Source: Linnemannia schmuckeri
Taxonomy: Eukaryota; Mortierellomycota; Mortierellomycetes; Mortierellales; Mortierellaceae
Direction: 5' to 3'
DNA length: 64,000 nt
NCBI GenBank assembly: GCA_029449235.1
Contig: JANATG010000012.1
Location: forward strand, 186,001 to 250,000
Shown here: positions 11,916 through 22,488 of the stretch, one piece after another
Layout: each line of letters starts with the position of its first letter
How positions within the stretch are numbered: the first letter of the stretch is position 1
Program-made: the position numbers and the translations under genes
The notes under the pieces: model-generated
Database searches by the model: none
What the model was told of the DNA's origin: nothing
What the model saw: the letters and a program-made list of their open reading frames with translations, nothing else

Positions 11916-12100
11916 TATCTTTGTCTTAAACATAACCATCTGGCGACCGGGTTGGCAAATAAGGCTTTTTATCACTTGGCAACCTGGGTTGTCAAATAGA
12001 TTAATCCAATAGTATTTCCCGTCAAAAAGAAACCATTGAGCACGACGTGATTAATCTGCGACGTACGGTTCATTTGACGGGTAAAACAAGGAGCAAAAGT

Positions 12101-12173
12101 GTTTGTACTCGGACTTGAACCGAGGACCGTCTGTGTGTTAGACAGACGTGATAACCAACTACACCATACAAAC
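12101..12173 (-). tRNA. tRNA-Val (anticodon AAC)
   Basis: The reverse strand gives a full cloverleaf. The acceptor GTTTGTA/TACAAAC pairs perfectly. The anticodon stem TCTGT/ACAGA closes the loop CTAACAC (anticodon AAC). The T-arm is CTCGG / TTCAAGT / CCGAG and the discriminator is A at 12100. A TTTT terminator follows at once. No intron is present. Confidence 0.94.
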
Positions 12174-12494
12174 TTTTTTGATGAGGAGCTAAATTTTTAT
12201 ACATACTTATTTTTCACATAAAAATGTTCAGGTGAGCGTGCATGTAGAGAATGTTCACGTGATTTTAAAGCAAGCCTTGGTGAATGTTTGGACTTTTTTT
12301 TTTTTTTTGTATTTAAGCTCGGTTTTTATGTATAGATTTTGGGCTATTGTACAGGGAGTAGAAGTAAGGAAAGGTAGGAAAGAAACAAAAAAAAAAAAAG
12401 GGAACGCGAGAAGGGAGAAATGAAAAAAGTCGAGGTCGTGTGAGAAAAAAAATCCGTCAGAGAGTGTTTCTGGCAGTCGAAATTGTCGGTGAAG

Positions 12495-12737
12495 CTATTC
12501 GATAGAGAGTTCGGCGGATTTCTCGAGGATGAGTTCAAACTCGAGGGCCTTGATTTGGTTCTCGAGAATATGCCAGTAGTTGTAGAGGGCAGTGGTTTGG
12601 TATCCTTGAGCATTGAGCTGCTTGACCTCGCGGGTTATCCGTGCCTGTTCTGTCTTGAGCCAGAGGATCAGTTCGACCGTATCGGTGATGCTGGCTTTGG
12701 CCTTGGCCTTGGCTTTGGCTTTTGCTGCGGCCATGGC

Positions 12738-12769
<32 letters not shown>

Positions 12770-12815
12770 GGTTTTGTGCCTGGCTGAGTTCGTTAGTGCG
12801 CGTTTCAATTTCCAT
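12495..12815 (-). CDS. small hypothetical protein with His/Gln tract and Lys-Ala repeat
   Basis: A 106-residue frame starts at the ATG at 12813-12815; an upstream in-frame Met would add a Ser/Leu-rich leader that looks like untranslated sequence. After a short polar N terminus come runs of five His and six Gln (about residues 16-26) and an alternating Lys-Ala stretch (about 30-40). The last 65 residues are predicted by eye to be helical (LILWLKTEQARITREVKQLN). I do not recognise a family. A CT/GA-rich leader and an A27 run lie upstream at about 13157-13184. Function is unknown. Confidence 0.5.
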
Positions 12816-13396
12816 TTGTGATGAAAGGGGGTGGAGTGTAGAGAGTGAGAGAGAAAGTGCTGAGAGTGTGTTAGGGACAAGACACAAGAAGGAATAAACA
12901 AAAGAAAGTTTTTGGGGTTTGGAATGAGAGTGGAGAGAATGTGTTGTATTTGCTTGCTGCGTCTATGCAATGTGTACGAGGAATGGAGGCAGCGTGAAAG
13001 AAAGAAAAAGGTGTGAAATGGCAAAGTGACCTTAAAAAAAGTTGAAGAAGGAGGAGATTCAAAAAAAAGCGCCGAGGGGAGAAAAGAGAGAGGGCGAGGA
13101 GAGAGTAAAAGAGGAGAGAAGCTTGTTCCTTTGTGTGTCCTGCTTGTTTGGCTTGGAAAAAAAAAAAAAAAAAAAAAAAAAAGAGGGTAATATCATTGTT
13201 TTGGTGGCGTTCGATGTTGTTTATTTCCGTATGCTCAGTTGACTTTTTCGGTTGGACGCCTTAGGAAATGAAAAAGAAGGTACAAACACACGAGTTAGTT
13301 CCAAAAAGCCATTTTCCTTTGCATCCATACATCACACATCCAGGTTATATTCAGGAGTACCATAGGAATAAAAAAAACAATACAAACAGGGCCTAC
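12816..13396. other. intergenic with purine-rich tracts
   Basis: GA-rich DNA (12840-13130) and an A tract near 13157-13184 separate the small gene from the 3' end of DPH7. They probably hold the promoter of the small minus-strand gene. No other gene is seen. Confidence 0.4.
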
Positions 13397-15046
13397 TTAC
13401 CACATGTGAAGGAGGTGGTCGTAAAAGGAACAGCTCGCGACAAGAGGGAGCTCGTCGCCCTTGGTCGGGGCATACGACCAGTCAGTGCCATAGGCAAGAC
13501 TCGCGTGCTCCATAAAGCTCGACCCAATAGAGCCTGTTGACCAGCCCTCATCGTAATTGATCACATGGAATCCATTGTGCATACATCCGGCCAACAGGAC
13601 ATCCTTCCGAGTTGGATGCCACTTTAAGCGCCACACCCCTCCTCCCGTCTCTGTCGTCGACAATGGCTGTCGCATCGACCGGGTGTCCCAAATGAGCACG
13701 TTCTCGTCATAGCTGTGAGCAGGGTCCGAGTCCGAGAGATGAGAAATCAAAAAGTAAAAAAAAATTGTTAGTCGTTACACCGCCCACCCGTGATTGCCTT
13801 TATATATATATATATGGTGACGAAATGATCGATTTCACAACATGCCTTCCCGTAGCTAGCGTGTGTTCATCATGGGGGTTCGACTGAATACTACACACCC
13901 CCATCTGGTGTCTAAGTTGTTGTCAACAGTAACATCGTCAGTATAAGATCATAGGGCATAGTCAATAGACCCATATGGAGATCGAACGCAGTGTGCAGAA
14001 AACGAAAAGAAAAAAAACGACGTACGATTTGCTGATAAAGGTGGCATAGCTGCAGTCCATGCGCTTGTCCCAACCTTTCAGCCGGCAGTCATCTGCACCA
14101 GTGTAAAGAATGTTGATGTCGTGGTAGTTCCAGCCCACAATCCATGCCTCAAAGTCGTGGGCATGCCATGTCAAAGACTCTGTCAGTGTGGATGAAGTAG
14201 GGTCGAGATCCAGAATTGTGATATCGCCATTGCTTAGAGACACTGCGATCTGAGGTTGCTCGCTATTTCGATTCAGCAGAATAAACAGGCTCCCGTGAGT
14301 TTGTGTTGCAAGCACGCAATACAGCCCGGCAATAGGAAAAGAAAGGTTGAGCATACCTTGTTTGGACGCGGTTGGACCAATCCAGAGACAGGGCAAGTTT
14401 GTTGGAGTAGTTTGTTTGGTATTTCGTTACAATCTCGAGGTCGTTACCTGCCGACTTGAACTGGTAGAGACTGAGGTCTCCCAAGGCATCTGCTACGCCC
14501 AATGTGGGGTTTCCATTGATCAATTGATGTGACCTGTTGTGTCCTGTGTTAGTCATGTCATACTGGTACTCTTTACAGTCTTCGGGCATTGTCTTGTCCA
14601 GTCAAAACACGTCCAAATACCATTTCATGTCCAGAATGGCGGCCGTTTCAATGCGTTCCAAGTTGTTTCTATAATAAAAAAGGAGAAGTTGGTTGTTAAA
14701 AAGCTGATCGGTCGAACGAAATTGTAGCCGAGAGAGTAAACTGGACTTACAATTTGAAGGTGTCATCACTTTCACCTCCGACAGCATAGACCAAGAGTCT
14801 TCCGAGACGCAACATAGGTTTGTCCACTTTGACGGGCTCATCGTCATCGCTGCTGTTAGTGTCAGAGTCAGCTGCTGGCTCAGGCGCTGCTGGTGCGGCT
14901 TCCTCCTCGGATTCGTCTTTGGCGAGCTGATAGGTGCCGCAAGCAAAGAGGTGTGAGTGACTTTGAAAGGGACAGAACTCGATGCTGTCTGCACTGTAAA
15001 TAGTGTCATCCGAGCCGAGGGATGGGGGGTTGAATGGGTCGCTCAT
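13397..15046 (-). CDS. DPH7: diphthine methyltransferase, WD-repeat protein (DPH7/WDR85)
   Basis: Five exons on the minus strand (15046-14751, 14668-14621, 14533-14357, 14262-14026, 13712-13397) join in frame to 357 residues. The family removes the methyl ester from diphthine on elongation factor 2 before the final amidation step of diphthamide synthesis, in the cytosol. WD-type blades are visible: GVADALGDLSLYQF, IAVSLSNGDITILDL, ILYTGADDCRLKGWD, ENVLIWDTR, and the C-terminal SCSFYDHLLHMW, which is typical of DPH7. An acidic Ala/Glu/Asp insert lies at about residues 45-75. Intron 4 (313 nt) is long for this window and holds a TA repeat at 13800-13815. The gene is divergent from GCP4. Confidence 0.9.
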
Positions 15047-15290
15047 GGGTATGCGTGTGAAAGAGGGAAAGGTGATCAGTCAAGTCTCGTTCCTCCAAAC
15101 CATTTTTGTTAAACAATTTTTTCTTTTTTTTTTCGTGGCAAAAGGATAAAAAGCCACCATGTCCAAAAAGTACCATAAAAAGGCTCGCTTCTTTCTTCAT
15201 TCTTTTTACTCTTGCCAACCATTCAGGACACTCACTTTTCATTCAACAGCAGACAGCACCCACGACATCGAGAACCGGCTGATCAGGAGC
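15047..15290. promoter_or_regulatory. shared divergent promoter region of DPH7 and GCP4
   Basis: Only 244 bp separate the two start codons. A T-rich run lies at 15113-15134. The short distance suggests a bidirectional promoter; no specific site was identified. Confidence 0.4.
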
Positions 15291-17880
15291 ATGCTGCACG
15301 AGCTACTCATCACTCTCTCGGGTTACCCCGGCGACATCTTCAGACCCTTCCCTTTTGAACCAGAGACACCAACAACGTTTGCAATCACCGACTTTCCTTT
15401 GCTCCATCCCGCCGAAAAGGAGGGTCTCAACCGACTGGCCCAGCTTGGTTTTTATTTTAGAGAGTTCAACACTTTCATCACCTCATGTCGGTCATCCTCA
15501 CAACAGTACCACCAACAAGTATCTCCAGATGTCGAATCCGCCAACGTGCCGGCACCCCCAGGACTCTATCTTCGCGCCATGGCCAACGCTCTAGACAGGA
15601 AGTTGCAGAGCTATCGTCAAGTCATTGTCCAGACCGAGGCAGCCATCCTCTCAGGGGAGGATAATCTGGGAGGCATTGTGCCACTCTCGACCATATCTGG
15701 ACGCTTTGCTCCCTACCAGCTCGTCTTTCCCGCCATCGCCAACCTTCTTTCCGACATTGAGTCAGCAGCTCTCACAGAGGCATCATACAGTGGCGGTCGA
15801 TTGATCAACCTCCTGCAGGACAGGAGCACTTCAGGCGTGCCAATTCAAAAGGAGTGGATGACAGAGATGCTGCATGGGTGTTGCGCGGTCATGCTACGTC
15901 AAATCACGTCATGGGTGATATACGGCCAGATTCAGGATCCGTTTGGCGAATTCTTTATTGTCCAGCTAGAGTCTTCACAAGGAGCAGGAGAGGCTAATCA
16001 AAGTAGTCGGTATCCAACAGGGAGCTGTGTTCGTTCTAGGGGTGCGACTTCTTTAGGACCGGTCACCATATCTTCTCCAAAAGTCTCGACAGCGTCAGCA
16101 GCGTCATCATCCTTCATCAAGTGGCAGACTGGATACTGTCTTGATGAACAAATGATCCCCGCCATGATCCCCACCACTCTCGCTCACGCCATTCTTTTTA
16201 TCGGAAAGTCGATCGCAACAGTCCAACAGGCCAAACCCAAGCCCATCCCAATACCTCAGTCAATAACCCAACGCCATCTGGACCTACTACTGCCTCTGAT
16301 ATCCACCTCTACAGGACAAAGGGAGATAACGTCTATATCCAACGAGGTTCTCAACTTGAACCTTCTAACAGCCGTTATTCACAAAATAAGAACAGACATC
16401 GCCAATCACCTGTGGGTCGTTGTTCAAGTCGGAGAGAAGGTGGTCAAGACGCTAGAGTCCTTCAAGCGGTACTTTTTGCTCTGTGATGGCGAGTTTGGAC
16501 TTGGTCTGATTACTGCTCTGGAGGAGTTCAAGCGGAATCGACTTTCAAGAATGGGCCAGTTCATCACCACTTCAGCAACCTCTGTCGGGATACGGGATCA
16601 CGACCTAGGAGGAATGCTGAAAAAGGCTGCACAGGACACATCAGCCCAGGATGACACCGCACTAGCCAGCTTTGAGTTCCGGATAGTGAAACCTACCCAG
16701 AAACAAACAGGATCCGAGCAAGATCTAGCGCTGGCCATTGGCACCTTTGACGATCAACTTCTCGGTATTCCAGTGCGGTTAACATACACGCTCTCATGGC
16801 CATTGGATCTTTTCCTGACCACCGAGGATCTGGAACAATACAGCGACATTTTTGCATTTTTGATGACTATTCGGAAATCGCAAGTGCGACTCCAACAGGC
16901 ATGGATCGAGATAAAGTCTCTGACACAGCGGCTTACCAACAGGAGGCGAGATGGAGATGGCAGGGCATACGGTCGTCGGATCAGGGGCACAGAGTCTGAC
17001 GAGCGGAATGCTGAGCAAGAGGCTGAGATGCTGAAGCATATTGCTGCCTTCAGATCAAACATGGTCTTTGTCGTTGATTGCCTCTGGACATATATTCAGG
17101 TACAATGCCGGATGTAATTAAGTTGCAATGGTCGACATGTACATTGATACCATTACTGACCTTCTAGTTGTTTATGTTCTGAATGATAGATGGACGTTAT
17201 TGGTCCTACATATGATACTTTACTTCAAAGCATCGCAACCCACGAGTCTGTTAGGAAATCCAGTTTCTCACGATCGTCATCCTTGGCAACGGCCATACCA
17301 CAAAGCTTTGATTCGATTCACAGTTTGCACGCGGAGGCATTGTATGAAATTCGACGCGCTTGTCTTTTGACATCAGCATCCCTGTCATCATCAGTCAAGG
17401 ATATCCTTCTCCGGACAGAGGTATTTTGCGGAATCATTGGGCGCCGTGCTGCAGGTCAGGATGGTTTCCAGGCGGGTCTCGGAGAAGAGCTGGACGACAA
17501 CATGTGGCAGGACTGGACCGACATTATCCGTCTCAACCAGGTGCGGAGCAATCTTTATACCGTTTTGTGTCAGAGCTGTCATTCGTGCTGAATATCGCTC
17601 ATTCTAACCCACGTCTGTTTTTGCATCTGTCGGTTCATAGAGCTTCCGAGAGGACACTGAAAAACTATTCACGGACTTGTCTACTGTGTCCCAATCTGGA
17701 TCGCTGGGAGATGGACCTGCACTCAAGAGGAGCGTATCTGGTTTAGGATCAAGTCTTTTAGGCAATGGCCCACAGTCGTTTGATGTCATTAGACAAGTCG
17801 ATCGACTACTGTTGCGTCTGGAGTACTCGAAGAGCAAGTGGTTTAGCGGACCTAGTCCGTTGCTCCCTGAAGGCGAATAA
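15291..17880 (+). CDS. gamma-tubulin complex component 4 (GCP4, Spc97/Spc98 family)
   Basis: Exons 15291-17099, 17190-17540 and 17641-17880 join to 799 residues. GCP4 is part of the gamma-tubulin ring complex that nucleates microtubules at the spindle pole body or centrosome. The start MLHELLITLSGYPGDIF is the hallmark N terminus of GCP4. An in-frame Met at 15159 would add 44 residues inside the divergent promoter and was not chosen. The GRIP1 half follows. The C-terminal GRIP2 half includes FFLLCDGEFGLGLI-like sequence (KRYFLLCDGEFG), LTYTLSWPLDLFLT and a terminal VDRLLLRLEYSKSKWF. The length is somewhat above that of animal GCP4, in part through Ser/Gln-rich inserts. SF3B2 follows on the same strand after 182 bp. 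Confidence 0.92.
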
Positions 17881-18062
17881 ATCTAATGATGGATTGTGTC
17901 AATCATTCCTTCCATATATGCACGTTTATGACCAAGCCACCCCTTTTTTCTTGCACATTGGTTGGCACAGACTGAAGCGAGTGATGCTTAAGGAGGCTGA
18001 TCTACTTGATTCTTCTCCTTGTCACTTTTTCTTCCTTCTCGACCAATCTCTCGTATATGACC

Positions 18063-20315
18063 ATGGCCGTCACCACACATGAGGTTACCTCTGCCTCTGG
18101 CACTGAATCTGAATCAACATCCCATCACATCGACAGTAACAACACCAACGCTAGCAATAACAAAAAGAACACCAAGACACGCAGAAAGAAAAAGAAGGCC
18201 GCTCCCACCACCACCTCCACAACCAATGGAAGCCATGCCACCAAAGATGAGGAGGAGCAGCCCGAGGAGGTACGTCTTCTACAATTAGAGCAAGAGGAGA
18301 TTCACTTGAAGGAGATGGGTTGCTATACTGTGCTTGGACTGCGACGTTTTTTTTGTTATGACGAAGAGAGTACGCGCTTTCAAAGAAACGACCACTAACA
18401 GGTGGACGCCCTTTCTTGTCTCTCATTATTTCGCTGGTAATAGAAGCTGGATGTAGAGGTAGAGTGGGTGGCAGAGAAGCCAATGGAGCTCCCCCCTGGG
18501 TTTGAGCAATTCCAGGATGTGTTTAAGCACTTTCAAGTCCAGGACGCCGAAGCAGAGGTATGAAATTGTTGCAGTCATTGTTTTATATTCGGTTATATAT
18601 CTTGTTTTTTTGATGATGTGTAACCGCTCACCCTTTCATTTTATGTCATTTATGATAGGAAAAGGCAGAGGACGGCGACAAAGAGAAGGATACAGCAGAT
18701 GCAGAAAAAAAGTCGGACGCTTCAGGATCAGATTCAGAGGACGACGCAGATAAACAGGCAGCCAGCAAAAAGAAGCTCAAGCGATTGAACAGGATGAGTG
18801 TTGCTGTGCTGAAACAGATGGCCAAGCACCCAGAGGTTGTTGAATGGATCGATGTCACTTCTTCAGATCCCAACCTCTTGGTCCAATTGAAGGGATACCG
18901 CAACACTGTCCCCGTCCCCGCTCACTGGAGCCAGAAGCGTAAATACCTTCAGGGCAAGCGTGGTATTGAGAAGTTGCCATTTGAGCTCCCCGAGTTTATC
19001 AAGGATACAGGAATCATGGAGCTCAGGAATGCTGTCAAAGAAAAGGAGGATGCTTCCAAGCTGAAGACAAAGACCAGAGAGCGTGTTCAACCCAAGATGG
19101 GCAAGATCGAAATCGACTACCAGAAACTCCACGATGCTTTCTTCCGTTACCAGACCCGTCCCCGCCTCTCTATGCATGGAGAATTGTAAGTAACTGTACC
19201 TTTTATCCCTGTATTTTTGTTGCTCATTTCTCTCCGCAATTGTCTAACGTCATATTTATGTTTTGCTCGGTATCAATGTTAGATATCATGAGGGCAAGGA
19301 GTTTGATACAAAGGCCAAGGAGGTGAAGCCCGGCAACCTTTCGGAAGAACTGATCGCTGCACTGTCTATCCCACCGCTCGCCCCACCACCATGGCTGATC
19401 AACATGCAGCGCTACGGACCCCCTCCAGGATACAAGAACCTCAAGATTCCAGGATTGAACGCACCAATTCCTGAGGGCGCTGAATGGGGATACCATCCTG
19501 GTGGATGGGGTAAACCCCCCGTGGACGAGTTCAACCGACCCCTTTATGGCGACGTCTTTGGATCATCACAGACTGAAGTTCAGTCCGAGTACATGGAGCC
19601 TGTCGAGAAGACGCTATGGGGAGAGCTGGATCCTTCGGACGAGGAGGAGGAAGAAGAAGAGGAGGAAGAGGAAGAGGAGGAAGACGAGAATGCAGAGGAA
19701 GGCGATGAAGAGGAGATTCAGGAGGGTCTTGTCACACCTAGCGGGATGCAGTCGGTCGCCAGCGGATTGGAGACGCCTGACTTTATTGAGCTCCGTAAGG
19801 AGACACGGAGGAAGGCCGAGGACGAGGATGATGGCGCACCCAAGTCTTTGTACACTGTTATTCCTCAGCGACAGACCAACATTACTGGATTTATGGGATC
19901 TCAGCACGTCTACGATTTGTCTTCAGCACAAACTTCTTCCTCATCATCTTCCAAGAAAGTAAGTCTTCTCTTTTTTATTGTTTTATGGAATGAGGTTTCT
20001 GTGCACCGCGTATGTTTTTGAGTTATCGTAATATTTACTGATCACTTTTTGTATTGTACTTCTTTTTTTTTTGTCAACCATTAGCGCAAGAATATGGATG
20101 GAGTGGACGTGGCGCTGGATCCTTCAGAGCTGGCAGACATGGATTCAGAGACGCTGCAGGAGAAGTACGAGCATGGTCTGCAGGCGTCAAGACCTGAGGC
20201 CGAGCGTGAGGACATGAGTGACCTCATGAACGAGCATTACGCGAAGCAGGCAAAGAAGACCAAGCAGGCCAAGCAAAAGAAGGCAGGCAAGGATGACGAC
20301 AAAAATATCTTCTAA
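18063..20315 (+). CDS. splicing factor 3B subunit 2 (SF3B2/SAP145/Cus1)
   Basis: Exons 18063-18269, 18444-18557, 18659-19185, 19283-19958 and 20085-20315 give 584 residues. The protein is part of the SF3b complex of the U2 snRNP, which clamps the branch-point region in the nucleus. A low-complexity Lys/Thr/Asn N terminus is followed by the DUF382 core (about residues 150-235; KHPEVVEWIDV, VPVPAHWSQKRKYLQGKRG) and the PSP domain (about 308-360; PPPWLINMQRYGPPPGYKNL, then GGWGKPPVDEFNRPLYGD). A run of Glu follows at about residues 395-415. The start is the ACCATGG at 18063; another in-frame Met lies two codons upstream. It converges with the first nucleotidyltransferase gene, with 157 bp between stops. 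Confidence 0.94.
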
Positions 20316-20472
20316 AAAACACAAACCAGGATTTTCGCACAATAGCCAGAATAAATATAAAATTTGAAAAAAAGATGCACAAAGTCTGATATGTAATGAA
20401 CAAAATTGTGTATTGTGAATGTAGAAGAAAAGAAATAAGATAAAAAAAAAAAAAAATGCTGAAAGGAGGCTG

Positions 20473-22311
20473 TCATCGTCGGAAGGCTCTGTTGATATCG
20501 CTGATCTTGAGGGCATCGTAGACATTTCCGAAACACTGCCGGATATCATCGACAGCATTCCTGTGGCAGTTACCCGCCACGTTCCTGTCAATAATGAATG
20601 GGTCCAAGACACAGATTGGCCAGTCCCTGGGTCGCCTGTCTCGCCGGCTACGCGCTGGCGGGTTGTAGCTCCTGTTCTTGATTCGACCAAGACAGGGGTT
20701 GACTTCCTGACTGGCATAGCCGAAAGTATATCCGTAGTGGTAACAGAAATCGATCAACAGCTGACCAACCGATTTGGGATTGTCGCTCCCGTAGGTCCTG
20801 TAGTTACTCCAGTTGCGGTCGAACGAGCAATCCCATCCGTCGACGTCGCGGTGGGTCATCCGGTGGGAGTCTTGTTGTTGGAGACGCGGGAGGATCGCGG
20901 GGCTAGTTACATCCTGCAAGAAGACGATTAGCATCATGGTCAAAGCATAGGACGACAGGTATCCGGTGCTTCCTGAAAGGATGTTGTGCTTTTTGGCAAT
21001 TTGCCTGACGGCGAACCAGAGCGTGAGGAACCTGTCATCGATCTTGCGGTAAGTGCCGATTAGCTTGGAATTAATGACTCCCATGGGTTCATCAATGTTG
21101 ATATCGCAGGAGACATCGTGTTCGGGATCGTAAAAGGATACAATTGGGACACGGGCGTTCGTGATTGCAGAGACATCTTGGTAGCCGAATCGCCGGAGTG
21201 CGCTGGCCAACTCGGTCACATCCCAGTCGAAATAATAGAGAGTAAAGTCAGCATCACTGGTCTTACTGCTGAGTCCCGACGCAAAGGACCCAAAAAGATG
21301 CACTTCGAGGTTCCTATCTCCATAATGTCGCTGCAGCTCATCCTGAAGTGCCTGCCGTTGCGACTCAATGTCATCGTCCCGATCTCGCGACGACATCAAC
21401 GATTGCTGAAGGCTGTCCATATACTTTGAAATACGATTATTTCTCTCCCAAATAGCCTGCTCCCTCGCCTCACGCTCCCTCTGTTCCCTCGCCTCACGCT
21501 CCCTCTGTTCCCTCGCCTCACGCTCCCTCTGCTCCCTCGCCAAACGCTCCTGCTCCTCACGCCATTTCCGTTCCTGCTCCCATCGCTCAGCCTCCCGGCG
21601 GGCCTCTTCCTCCTCCCGCTCTCGTCGGCGTCGCTCGGCGTCTTCAATGTCCCTCTGTCGTCGAGCCGCTCTGTCGCGCTTGTTGTCGTTATGGTTGGCA
21701 GATAATTTTGTCGCGCCCCTCATCCCATTGGGGAGCGTCTCCCAGGTTCCACCAGAACCTCTGTTGCACCAATAGTCATCGCGCAAGCCTTGAATGAGCG
21801 CTGCAATCTCATCGTGGTAATCGCGCGGGACACTGTAGGCATACCACTCAAGAAACTCCTGGATCTGATGACCATAGAACCCATACAGGATAATATAGTC
21901 GTCGCCGTAGTTAGTCGCCTCCGAGGGTTCGTTATAGTAGCCATTGTAGCCGTACGAGTCGTCGTCACTGCTGCTGTCATCGTACGAGTCATCATCGTCG
22001 TAATCGTTACAATCAAAGACCTCGACGTCATACGGAAAGAAGGCATAGGATCCCCGATTGAGTGAGAGGATGTAGTCTTTGATGCCTTGGGCCTGGTTCA
22101 TTCCGTATTTGACGATATACCGGTCCGAGGGGATCTCGAGCAGCTCCTCGTCGTTATTGTCGTCCTCGTACATCTGTCGAATATGCTCGAAACAACCGGC
22201 CAGGTCGTCCATGTCGACGTCGTAACTCTCATTCGGTCCGAGTCGTCCTGCCAACTCGAAGAGGATCACGTCCCAGACATAGCCTATGAACTCTGCGCGC
22301 TTGAACGACAT
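20473..22311 (-). CDS. Cid1/TUTase-type nucleotidyltransferase, array member 1
   Basis: A 612-residue protein in a single exon. The family adds nucleotides (A or U) to RNA 3' ends. Residues 1-215 are the array's shared N-terminal domain, which I do not recognise. It opens with WDVILFELAG, contains an Asp/Tyr-rich loop (about 100-120) and ends in RGSGG and NGMRGATK with HNDNKR. Residues 216-295 form a charged coiled coil with three copies of a 24-bp repeat (REQREREA). The catalytic core follows with G341-S342, the pair D353/D355 (SDADF) and the third Asp D403 (CDINID), so the metal triad is intact. Helices with GYLSSYALTMMLIVFLQ and a PAP-associated region ending DPFIIDRNVAGN complete the protein. 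Substrate and tail type cannot be read from the sequence. Confidence 0.9.
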   Translation of the reverse strand: MSFKRAEFIGYVWDVILFELAGRLGPNESYDVDMDDLAGCFEHIRQMYEDDNNDEELLEIPSDRYIVKYGMNQAQGIKDYILSLNRGSYAFFPYDVEVFDCNDYDDDDSYDDSSSDDDSYGYNGYYNEPSEATNYGDDYIILYGFYGHQIQEFLEWYAYSVPRDYHDEIAALIQGLRDDYWCNRGSGGTWETLPNGMRGATKLSANHNDNKRDRAARRQRDIEDAERRRREREEEEARREAERWEQERKWREEQERLAREQREREAREQREREAREQREREAREQAIWERNNRISKYMDSLQQSLMSSRDRDDDIESQRQALQDELQRHYGDRNLEVHLFGSFASGLSSKTSDADFTLYYFDWDVTELASALRRFGYQDVSAITNARVPIVSFYDPEHDVSCDINIDEPMGVINSKLIGTYRKIDDRFLTLWFAVRQIAKKHNILSGSTGYLSSYALTMMLIVFLQDVTSPAILPRLQQQDSHRMTHRDVDGWDCSFDRNWSNYRTYGSDNPKSVGQLLIDFCYHYGYTFGYASQEVNPCLGRIKNRSYNPPARSRRDRRPRDWPICVLDPFIIDRNVAGNCHRNAVDDIRQCFGNVYDALKISDINRAFRR

Positions 22312-22488
22312 TGTGCACCGTGATGTCAGAAGAGGAGGGATGGTTGTTGAATGAATGGGAAAAGATCAGAGAGTGCGGAATTCATACGAAACGGCGAACG
22401 AAAAAAACGGAGTAAAAAAAGGGCAAATTTTGCATGCCTGATGTTGGTGGCGTCACAGTCGCCTCCACATTTTATGAAAGGTTTGTTA
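22312..22488. promoter_or_regulatory. upstream region of array member 1
   Basis: Only 177 bp separate the start of member 1 from the stop of the pseudogene behind it, so member 1's promoter must be short or overlap that pseudogene. Confidence 0.35.

Larger units (their letters stand above)
11048..12007. mobile_element. 960-bp inverted-repeat element with 9-bp target duplication
   Basis: The element starts GGATTAATCTATTTGG and ends in its inverse complement, ...GATTAATCC, with imperfect terminal repeats of about 28 bp. It is flanked by the exact 9-bp direct repeat AATAGTATT at 11039-11047 and 12008-12016. A 9-bp duplication fits Mutator-like elements. No transposase is seen. It landed on the right tip of the 515-bp element. 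Inside are a tRNA-like segment and two arrays of short tandem repeats, described separately. Confidence 0.8.

Noticed and set aside
13800..13815. TA repeat as a promoter TATA box
   Set aside because: It lies inside intron 4 of DPH7 and has no nearby start codon that would use it.
15159..15290. N-terminal extension of GCP4 from an upstream Met
   Set aside because: The conserved GCP4 start MLHELL lies at 15291. The extension falls in the 244-bp divergent promoter and has no family match.
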